Source: Cymbomonas tetramitiformis
Lineage: Eukaryota > Chlorophyta > Pyramimonadophyceae > Pyramimonadales > Pyramimonadaceae
Assembly (NCBI GenBank): GCA_001247695.2
Contig: LGRX02015677.1
Coordinates: 1-12,223 of the forward strand
Direction of reading: 5' to 3'
DNA: 12,223 nucleotides
Part shown: one piece after another, positions 6,239-11,734 of the stretch
Position numbering within the stretch: position 1 is the stretch's first letter
How the letters are laid out: each line of letters begins with the position of its first letter
Made by a program: the position numbers and the translations under genes
Notes under the pieces: model-generated
Databases searched by the model: none
The model's input: the letters and a program-made list of their open reading frames with translations, nothing else
Told to the model about the DNA's origin: nothing

Positions 6239-7309
6239 CAAGCTAAGAGGGGAGGAGTTGTGCCAGGGAACAATAGCCCGGCCAAGCCATTCGATTGGCA
6301 TATTGTATTTATGCATACTGGGGCAGTGAGATGGCAATGGGCTCGGAAGGGGACTCCCGAGCCATTGACTTCGTACTATGGGGAGCGAAAGCCTGGACTT
6401 GATTATAGCTGGCAGCATATTATCGTACACCCTTCTGGTGCGCTACGCCGCTGGGAGCGTAATAGGGGCGGCGGCTGGTTTCTAGAAGACGCCACTCAGT
6501 TGAAGGCGCCGGTAGCGCCATTCTCATTACCGATTAGCCGCGTTGGGATCGCGTACTGGAATCCGACGATTGTGATTGACGATGACGAATATCATGGAAT
6601 TCCCTACCAGGGGCGTAAGCCTACACACTCAGCGTCTACGAACAGTGAAGATTCGGGTACAGGCGCTGTGTCCTGGAGTAAGGAGAAGTTACCAGATTCT
6701 GATGACAATGATGACGCAGGTGTCACTAACAGTAAGGAGAAGCTACCAGATTCGGATGACAAAGATGACGCGGGTGTCATATATGACATGGACACTGCCA
6801 GTCCGAAATGGGAGCCAACTTCGCCTGAATATGATGACACCGAGGATGACGTCAGCGAGTTCGATGACTTGGTAGCTGACGATGCTGAAGAACAAGCTGA
6901 AGCTCGAAGGTTGAAGAGACTGGGACTGCAATTGATCATGGATGAGAAGGGTGAACTTCACTGGGTACCAAAGGGCACCTCCCCGACCTCACCTGTTCAG
7001 CCCGATGATCAGCCTATTACCGAGCAGAAGTCTGAGGCCATATCTGAGGATGCCCCAGCCTCTGTGGTGGAGACTGTTCATGCACCACCGAAGAAACCTT
7101 ATGGGTCAGATACTGGATTGACTTCAATGGGTGAGAATAAGGCTGGGGTGTCTGAAGAGACGAAGAGGCAACCTAGGAAATATCCGAGATGTTGGACACA
7201 TGAGTATATAACTCAATTGAAGTATTCCATAAGAAGTGACAGTGATGAAGAAGAAGGGCTTGACGTGGCTCCTCGTAGGAAGAAAGCAAAGATCAGCAAG
7301 GGACAATGA
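6239..7309 (+). CDS. Accessory acidic protein ORF downstream of pol, family unknown
   Basis: The frame is open from 6239, crosses the candidate polypurine tract and ends with TGA at 7307-7309. The first ATG is at 6311, giving 332 residues. I do not recognise a family. The N-terminal third is Trp/Tyr-rich, with two related segments (HIVFMHTGAVRWQWARKG and HIIVHPSGALRRWERNRGG) and a weaker third near the middle (LIMDEKGELHWVPKG). The middle is Asp/Ser-rich, with an 18-residue tandem duplication containing SKEKLPDSDD. The C terminus ends in a basic cluster, RRKKAKISKG, that looks like a nuclear localisation signal. It may be an extra gene of the retroelement lying in or before its 3' LTR, or a captured host fragment. 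Absence of stops over about 1 kb supports real coding. Confidence 0.6.
   Translation, partial: QAKRGGVVPGNNSPAKPFDWHIVFMHTGAVRWQWARKGTPEPLTSYYGERKPGLDYSWQHIIVHPSGALRRWERNRGGGWFLEDATQLKAPVAPFSLPISRVGIAYWNPTIVIDDDEYHGIPYQGRKPTHSASTNSEDSGTGAVSWSKEKLPDSDDNDDAGVTNSKEKLPDSDDKDDAGVIYDMDTASPKWEPTSPEYDDTEDDVSEFDDLVADDAEEQAEARRLKRLGLQLIMDEKGELHWVPKGTSPTSPVQPDDQPITEQKSEAISEDAPASVVETVHAPPKKPYGSDTGLTSMGENKAGVSEETKRQPRKYPRCWTHEYITQLKYSIRSDSDEEEGLDVAPRRKKAKISKGQ
6245..6257 (+). promoter_or_regulatory. Candidate 3' polypurine tract (plus-strand primer site)
   Basis: The 13-base purine run AAGAGGGGAGGAG is followed by TTGTGCC, 67 bases after the pol stop. Ty3/gypsy elements carry such a purine tract directly before the 3' LTR, and LTRs usually begin with TG, giving a possible LTR start at 6259. 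The tract is RNase H-resistant and primes plus-strand DNA in known elements. Composition and position are good, but only the 5' LTR outside the window could confirm it. Confidence 0.55.
6677..6779 (+). repeat. 54 bp in-frame tandem duplication in the accessory ORF
   Basis: AGTAAGGAGAAG begins at 6677 and again at 6731. The two 54 bp units differ at only a few bases up to GGTGTCA and encode SKEKLPDSDDNDDAGV and SKEKLPDSDDKDDAGV. The period is 18 codons, so the frame is preserved, consistent with a recent in-frame duplication in a tolerant acidic region. Confidence 0.9.
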
Positions 7310-7580
7310 AATCAACTGTCTTGATTAGGATTGTCCAAATGCAGATTCTCTGATTAGGATTTGTATAGGTGGCAGATGATGATATGCCAGCCGACATGGG
7401 ACAGATCGATTAGAGAATATGAACTGCGCGCCTTGAAAGTATAAGGCTTGAATATTGCCCATTTGGGGGCTGTTCTAACTTGAAGTAACTATTTGGAGGA
7501 GCTGTTGCTCAACCTGTAATTTACTGGTCAATCTTTCCTGCCATAAAGATATTGCAATTGCTTGAATTGTAGCCTTGTTC
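7310..7580. other. AT-rich non-coding stretch after accessory ORF
   Basis: No coding signal. It contains the direct repeat TGATTAGGATT at 7322-7332 and 7351-7361, and a TATAAGG at 7440-7446. It could be the promoter/R/U5 part of an LTR, or the intron/5' flank of the next gene. No canonical AATAAA was seen. Confidence 0.4.
7440..7446 (+). promoter_or_regulatory. TATA-like box TATAAGG
   Basis: TATAAGG lies in an AT-rich stretch 140 bases before the candidate LTR end. That position would fit an LTR promoter (U3/R boundary shortly downstream) or a promoter for the gene starting near 7583. It rests on a single motif. Confidence 0.25.
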
Positions 7581-7582
7581 AG

Positions 7583-8575
7583 ACGGCGTCGGTGGGATCG
7601 ACGTGGCGGCCTACGGTTTCTCCGTGCCGCCTCCGCCTTCTGGCGGGACCGACGACGAGGACATCTTGCGGCGGCTTGATGCCCTCACCTCTGAGGTTCA
7701 GGCCGCCCAAGAAAAGGTACATTTTACCCACGTATCTTTCATTCCTGGGAGCGGGGCGGAGGTGCATGCATCGGCTCTGGTGTGTGGCCCTCGCCGCTGC
7801 GGTGGGGATCACGCCGGAGGGGCAGGTTCCGGCAGGTGGTGCGGCGGCATCGGCGTCCGCCGTGCCGGCCCCTGCTATGCCTGTTTCGCAGGTGGAGGGT
7901 GTGGAGCCCGCGCCAACTCAATCGGCGCGGGTAACCACCACGGAGGCGACATGCGGCGAGTTCGGAGGCTTCGTGCAGACGGTGAATCACGCCGCCGTCC
8001 ATCCGTCTGACCTGACAGGCTATGACACGGACGACTACGAGGATTTCGCCGACGGTACTTTCGCGGTGAAGCCGCGAGCTCCGGCCGGTGCTATCGGGTG
8101 CGGTGTGCCGCCTTTCGGCTTTGGCACGCCGGCAATCGGCGCTCTCGCCATGCTTTCTCTCTTGTGCATTTCTTTTGCAGGTGTAGCTGTTTCGGCATCC
8201 ACAGCTTCTGCTGTGTCGGCATGTGCACCGGCTACGGAGATGCCTTCGCCTGGTGGTGATCTCGATTGGGAGGCTCCGTCATTTTACTCTACGAATGATT
8301 TTGTTGATTCAATGAACCCGGCTCAGGGTTTCTTGTTGGCTCACGATGTGCCACCGCTTCAGCCGCCCGAGCCTCCTGACACTCTGAGCCTGCTAGCCTT
8401 TCAGGATTTGTCTCAGGCAGATTTGGGGATTGGCATGGCCTACTACTACGGCATGGCCTTACATGAGAGCGGTCCTCTTGATGTGGAGCACTATTATGGA
8501 GCTGGTTTCTTTACTTCCTATTATGGGATGGACTTCCGTGAGGCCACCGCTGACTACTTTGGTACTGTCGATTGA
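7583..8575 (+). CDS. Unrecognised protein-coding gene, three predicted exons, 5' end uncertain
   Basis: A coding-like exon (7583-7716) encodes VAAYGFSVPPPPSGG and a short helical segment ILRRLDALTSEVQAAQEK. It then meets AAG|GTACAT. An acceptor CTGTTTCGCAG ends at 7891, and exon 2 (7892-8054) continues in phase. A second donor ACG|GTACTT at 8055 and a strong pyrimidine-rich acceptor TTTCTTTTGCAG ending at 8180 give exon 3 (8181-8575, TGA). The introns would be 175 and 126 bp. The unspliced frame 2 is also open from 7562, so intron 2 (a multiple of three) is optional. The product is acidic, Pro/Ala-rich and ends in Tyr-Gly repeats (AYYYG, HYYG, SYYG). I recognise no domain. No initiator ATG is visible: exon 1 may be internal, spliced at TTGTTCAG (7576-7583), or the gene may be truncated by the retroelement. 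Confidence 0.45.
   Translation, partial: TASVGSTWRPTVSPCRLRLLAGPTTRTSCGGLMPSPLRFRPPKKRYILPTYLSFLGAGRRCMHRLWCVALAAAVGITPEGQVPAGGAAASASAVPAPAMPVSQVEGVEPAPTQSARVTTTEATCGEFGGFVQTVNHAAVHPSDLTGYDTDDYEDFADGTFAVKPRAPAGAIGCGVPPFGFGTPAIGALAMLSLLCISFAGVAVSASTASAVSACAPATEMPSPGGDLDWEAPSFYSTNDFVDSMNPAQGFLLAHDVPPLQPPEPPDTLSLLAFQDLSQADLGIGMAYYYGMALHESGPLDVEHYYGAGFFTSYYGMDFREATADYFGTVD
7717..7891 (+). other. Predicted GT-AG intron 1 (175 bp)
   Basis: The donor is AAAAG|GTACAT and the acceptor CTGTTTCGCAG|GTGG. Its removal joins frame 1 of exon 1 to frame 2 of exon 2 at phase 0 without a stop. The two flanking frames both look coding but are mutually offset, which is the best support for splicing. The intron is itself GC-rich and stop-free in frame 2, so this remains a prediction. 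Confidence 0.4.
8055..8180 (+). other. Predicted GT-AG intron 2 (126 bp)
   Basis: The donor is GACG|GTACTT, similar to that of intron 1. The acceptor is preceded by a long pyrimidine tract, CTTTCTCTCTTGTGC then TTTCTTTTGCAG. The length is a multiple of three, so retention would add 42 residues including a hydrophobic stretch (AMLSLLCISFAG) that is simply the translated pyrimidine tract. Confidence 0.45.
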
Positions 8576-8594
8576 CTTCTTGCTCACTCTGGAG

Positions 8595-8616
8595 GCACAC
8601 CAACATGGTGGTGTGC
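8595..8616 (+). other. Perfect 8 bp stem-loop 20 bases after the stop codon
   Basis: GCACACCA (8595-8602) pairs perfectly with TGGTGTGC (8609-8616) across the six-base loop ACATGG. It lies in the putative 3' UTR of the gene ending at 8575 and could act in RNA processing or stability, but no family is recognised. Confidence 0.6.
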
Positions 8617-9240
8617 AGAACTCCTGTGACCTCAAAGACTTCTTCAATCTGGTTTATGGTTTTACTTTGACACCTTTGAAATCTTAAATTTGACTTGCTG
8701 ACACAGAGCCTTTCAGTAGTTTAGCAGGACCTTAATTGCCTGTGAGTTTCTGCTCTTGTGCTAGCTAGAGGGTTCTAATTTGTGTATCAGAATTGCACAG
8801 TTAGATTAGCAGTTAGGCCTTGTCACCCTGGCTCCTGCCCTAACACTTACAGCTTTACATTTTCTGACTCTCCTAGCCAGTCACCACCCACAGTGCTGGG
8901 GTGGTGTGCTGAAATCTGTATAGGCAGCCCTGACTGGGAGTCCCGGTCAGGCCCCTATGACAGATCCCTAGGACCAACACTGGACTGCTGACTGATCTGT
9001 AGGTTCGTACTGTGACACACGCTGTGTCACAGGTAGGCTAGAGTCCGAGACCGTCCGAGACCGTTCCGGGTATATCTAGCTTAGGGTTTATTTATCTTAT
9101 ACAGTTTATCCACACGAGTACGGGACTTTCTGATATCTAGTGTACTTGGATATTCCGGTATACTGTATCTCGAATACTCGGAGTCGTGGGGAGGGTGCTG
9201 GGCTGCAGAGCACGCACGCCCACCCGCCCTTCAGAATCTC
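8617..9240. other. Non-coding region with a chain of inverted repeats
   Basis: No credible ORF. Inverted repeats follow one another: 8812-8817/8839-8844 (GTTAGG/CCTAAC), 8882-8889/8899-8906 (CACCACCC/GGGTGGTG), 8929-8939/8941-8951 (11 of 11 pairs with one G-T wobble), 8960-8966/8994-9000 (ACAGATC/GATCTGT) and 9010-9019/9023-9032 (perfect 10 bp, loop CGC). A 10 bp tandem GTCCGAGACC follows at 9043-9062. The stretch 9063-9240 is AT-rich and then GC-rich, with nothing recognised. Confidence 0.6.
9010..9032. other. Perfect 10 bp hairpin with 3-base loop
   Basis: CTGTGACACA at 9010-9019 is the exact reverse complement of TGTGTCACAG at 9023-9032, with loop CGC. It is the strongest member of the hairpin chain. 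Confidence 0.75.
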
Positions 9241-9252
9241 AGTAAAATAATT

Positions 9253-9476
9253 CCTAAAACGTCAAAACCATATACACAGAATTGGAGAAGGGACCATAAC
9301 ACTTGAACAAGGATTCTAACTAAAATTCACTAAGTTTTCCTAAAAAATCGAGAATGGTCCTAAAGTGTCAAAATGCCTCCTAAAGCTGGGTAATTGGGAT
9401 TTGGTGTCCTAAACACGCCCCTAAAAGCCCCTAAAAGCCGCGGAGACAGGCGAGAATCTGAGATCGAGAGCCTAAA
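9253..9476 (+). repeat. Cluster of eight CCTAAA motifs (telomere-like, degenerate)
   Basis: CCTAAA starts at 9253, 9339, 9359, 9379, 9408, 9420, 9430 and 9471, all on the + strand. Three are spaced exactly 20 bp apart, and two read CCCCTAAAAG back to back. The first and third also share a longer context, CCTAAA-xx-GTCAAAA. The motif is the core of the plant/green-algal telomere repeat complement and of plant telo-boxes. It is not a clean telomere array; it could be a degenerate interstitial repeat or a set of protein sites. Confidence 0.6.
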
Positions 9477-9880
9477 CGCTTGTATAAATTTAAAGAAAGG
9501 CTAATCGACGTGTATAAATTGCGAGAACATGGGGGAAGGCATACAGTCGCGGTATAAATGATAGAAATTCCATGGCAAGCAGGTGATGAGTGCATGAATA
9601 TAAACTAAGATAATAAGATAGCGAAATCGCATGCATGGCCATGGCCGTCATCACGACGAGTCGATGGCGCTTGCGATCGATTGCGCACGATCGATGATGA
9701 TATGCAAGGCGAGATATCCCGCCTGTTGCCTGCGCCACACCAAGTCGTGTTTGACTTGAAGTTCTTTACGATTTGAAAACGAGCGGTTGACTCTCGCAAG
9801 AGAGTTAAAAAAAAAAAAAGCAGCAAGCTGCAATGGAGAAAACGGGAGACAGCGGTCTTTCTTCGAAGAGGCAAAGGAGG
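9477..9880. other. Gene-free spacer with spaced TATAAAT motifs and a hairpin/A-tract
   Basis: TATAAAT occurs at 9483-9489, 9513-9519 and 9553-9559 (steps of 30 and 40). Around 9630-9700 there are short palindromes (GCATGC, GGCCATGGCC, GATCGATC-like). At 9790-9805 ACTCTC/GAGAGT form a hairpin with a GCAA (GNRA-type) loop, followed by 13 A residues (9807-9819). No coding sequence is supported. Confidence 0.5.
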
Positions 9881-9945
9881 TGTGATGTCACCTAGGAACC
9901 CTACCTTACTTGGGTACAGAAAATCTTCAAACCCAACAGAATTTT

Positions 9946-10018
9946 GTGGCACTAGCTCAAAGGTAGAGCACCAAACCATCTTGGTTTGGAGGTCTCGGTG
10001 CAAGTCCGAGGTGCCACA
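9946..10018 (+). tRNA. tRNA-like sequence, copy 1 (atypical anticodon arm)
   Basis: It folds as a cloverleaf: acceptor GTGGCAC/GTGCCAC (7 perfect pairs), TA at positions 8-9, D-stem GCTC/GAGC with loop AAAGGTA, a 19-base anticodon arm (CCAAACC-ATCTT-GGTTTGG), variable AGGT, T-arm CTCGG-TGCAAGT-CCGAG, discriminator A. The A-box-like TAGCTCAAAGG matches the consensus. The B-box-like GGTGCAAGTCC has G instead of the usual second T. The anticodon arm is two bases too long, pairs over 7 bp and lacks U33 in a 7-base-loop reading (which would give TCT). TTTT at 10050-10053 could end a Pol III transcript. It is a tRNA relative: diverged gene, pseudogene or SINE-like source. Confidence 0.6.
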
Positions 10019-10456
10019 CATTAAAGGTGCGCTATCTTTCTCGTACCCCTTTTGTTTGGAGGCGAAAGCCTTCTTTTATTTTCTGCCAAGATTCGCAGAC
10101 CTTTTGCTGGCGGGAAAACGAGAAACCTGCCGGCAATTGTGACGCAACAGGCGCTTTCCTTGCGAAGAACTACCCCGAATTGCGTTTTCATTTGCGTTCA
10201 TCGGACATTTTTTCCGAAAGTTGCGTATTCCCTTGGGTAGGTCATGCCTTTGGTCACAGTTTTTGCAGAGGTGCGTTTTCCGGAACGACGGTTGACCGGA
10301 CGTGAATTCTAACTTCACGACGAAGTTCCCCGTGAAAAATTAGGACATGTGGTACGTTTTACATTTGCGTTTGAGTTTTTCTTTGAAAAGATGTGTTGTC
10401 ACCTAGGAACCCCACCTTACTTGGGTACAGAAAATCTTCAAACCCAACAGAATTTT

Positions 10457-10533
10457 GTGGCATTAGCTCAAATAAAGGTAGAGCACCAAACCAAGATGGT
10501 TTGGAGATCTCGGTGCAAGTCCGAGGTGCCACA
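10457..10533 (+). tRNA. tRNA-like sequence, copy 2 (inverted anticodon hairpin, enlarged D-loop)
   Basis: It has the same cloverleaf as copy 1, with acceptor GTGGCAT/GTGCCAC (last pair T-G). The D-loop is AAATAAAGGTA, with four extra bases. The anticodon arm has the same 7 bp stem, but the loop reads AAGAT, the exact reverse complement of ATCTT in the other copies, so the whole arm appears flipped. In a 7-base-loop reading the triplet becomes AGA. The T-arm is unchanged, and TTTT follows at 10565-10568. The D-loop insertion argues for a pseudogene. Confidence 0.5.
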
Positions 10534-10971
10534 CATTAAAGGTGCGCTATCTTTCTCGTACCCCTTTTGTTTGGAGGCGAAAGCCTTCTTTTATTTTCTG
10601 CCAAGATTCGCAGACCTTTTGCTGGCGGGAAAACGAGAAACCTGCCGGCAATTGTGACGCAACAGGCGCTTTCCTTGCGAAGAACTACCCCGAATTGCGT
10701 TTTCATTTGCGTTCATCGGACATTTTTTCCGAAAGTTGCGTATTCCCTTGGGTAGGTCATGCCTTTGGTCACAGTTTTTGCAGAGGTGCGTTTTCCGGAA
10801 CGACGGTTGACCGGACGTGAATTCTAACTTCACGACGAAGTTCCCCGTGAAAAATTAGGACATGTGGTACGTTTTACATTTGCGTTTGAGTTTTTCTTTG
10901 AAAAGATGTGTTGTCACCTAGGAACCCCACCTTACTTGGGTACAGAAAATCTTCAAACCCAACAGAATTTT

Positions 10972-11044
10972 GTGGCATTAGCTCAAAGGTAGAGCACCAA
11001 ACCATCTTGGTTTGGAGATCTCGGTGCAAGTCCGAGGTGCCACA
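10972..11044 (+). tRNA. tRNA-like sequence, copy 3
   Basis: Same fold as copy 1. The acceptor is GTGGCAT/GTGCCAC with a terminal T-G pair, the D-loop is the short AAAGGTA, the anticodon loop is ATCTT as in copy 1, and the variable region is AGAT as in copy 2. TTTT lies at 11076-11079. The surrounding repeat unit ends at 11095, soon after the tRNA-like sequence. Confidence 0.55.
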
Positions 11045-11095
11045 CATTAAAGGTGCGCTATCTTTCTCGTACCCCTTTTGTTTGGAGGCGAAAGC

Positions 11096-11645
11096 TGAAA
11101 GCTTTTGTTTGGGGTGCCACCAGGTGCCCTTCGTGAATGTTGCCGCGATTTCGAGGTATGTAGCAACGCATGCGAACCTGTTGACCAGGCTCTTTGTAGA
11201 TTTGTAGACGATCTACTTTTGCAGAAGGTATCCATCCTGTGGATGGGAATGACGAGGAACGAACCTTCTTTCGAAATGGAAGCTTTGCAGCCTTTTTATG
11301 GAGTTGTTATCCCTTGAAAAACTAGTAACAATTTTTTATGTGTGCATGAATGGAGAGAGCCTTCTCCTTTCAAACTTTGAGAACTTGCGTGTTACTCACC
11401 CGAAGTTGTGCTAGCCATGCCTGAACTCTTGTGCAGTGCCAAAACCGTGGATCTCTCGTGTAGTGCCAAGCATTCTTGAAGCCTCTCATGAAAGTCATAA
11501 TGAGAAGGTAACAACTTTAGGCAAAAACAATAACAGTTTGCGAAATTTGCATACGGACGTGTTCCCCATACTCGCTCTTCCATATCGCACTTGTGTGTCG
11601 GATGCGTCTTTCTTTCTCCTTTGCTTTCGAAGTTCTTTTGACATG
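11096..11645. other. Region without recognised gene
   Basis: Unique sequence after the array breaks off. Short hairpins are visible: GTAGAT/ATCTAC at 11196-11201/11211-11216 followed by TTTT, and CCATCC/GGATGG at 11232-11237/11241-11246. A short repeat of the form GTGxAGTGCCAA occurs twice around 11430-11470. The ORFs here are short and show no family features. Confidence 0.6.
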
Positions 11646-11732
11646 CGTAGTCACGTATTATTCAAGTGGTTAGCGACTCACTTGATTTGTAGGAATCCGT
11701 AGTCACGTATTATTCAAGTGGTTAGCGACTCA
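11646..11732 (+). repeat. 35 bp perfect direct repeat, 52 bp period
   Basis: CGTAGTCACG through AGCGACTCA is identical at 11646-11680 and 11698-11732. In the first copy TCAAGTG (11662-11668) pairs with CACTTGA (11679-11685). The second copy stops 2 bases before the 203 bp satellite begins, so it may mark a junction. Confidence 0.9.
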
Positions 11733-11734
11733 GT

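Larger units (their letters stand above)
6259..7581 (+). repeat. Putative 3' LTR of the retroelement (boundaries inferred)
   Basis: The proposed start is TGTGCC just after the purine tract. The proposed end is ...TTGTTCA at 7581, where AT-rich sequence gives way abruptly to GC-rich coding-like sequence. The interval contains a TATAAGG box at 7440-7446 that could serve LTR transcription. An LTR of about 1.3 kb is large but within the known range. Against this: the other LTR is not in the window, the terminal inverted repeat is no more than TG...CA, and most of the interval is an open reading frame. The end could equally be a splice acceptor (TTGTTCAG) of the downstream gene. Confidence 0.3.
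9881..11095 (+). repeat. Tandem array of a 511-515 bp tRNA-like-containing unit, 2.4 copies
   Basis: Unit 1 is 9881-10391, unit 2 is 10392-10906, and unit 3 (truncated) is 10907-11095. Units begin TGTGxTGTCACCTAGGAACC, each carry a tRNA-like sequence about 65 bases in, and share an identical spacer. By eye 10019-10391 matches its copy in unit 2 with no difference. Unit 2 is 4 bases longer because of an insertion in the D-loop of its tRNA-like sequence. Small ORFs repeated in the spacer do not look like genes. Confidence 0.95.

Noticed and set aside
7603..8010. 135-residue frame-1 ORF read without splicing as the real gene.
   Set aside because: After AAG at 7716 it becomes Gly/Cys/Arg-rich without structure, while frame 2 remains open to 8575 and joins in phase through a GT-AG pair.
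9477..9560. TATAAAT motifs as a confirmed Pol III or Pol II promoter for the tRNA-like array.
   Set aside because: They lie about 390 bp or more upstream of the first tRNA-like sequence, which has its own internal A-box; no direct link can be shown.
9605..10021. 138-residue minus-strand ORF spanning the A-tract and the first tRNA-like unit.
   Set aside because: It includes translated poly-T (a phenylalanine run) and the complement of the tRNA-like sequence; no domain features.
10027..10820. Identical 92-residue ORFs in repeat units 1 and 2 as a duplicated gene.
   Set aside because: Their identity reflects the whole spacer being identical in all frames. The protein is short and low in recognisable features, and the ORF is lost in unit 3.
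11646..11732. The 35 bp repeat as a tRNA gene (CAAGTGGTTAGCG resembles a D-arm).
   Set aside because: No matching acceptor stem, anticodon arm or T-arm follows within tRNA length.
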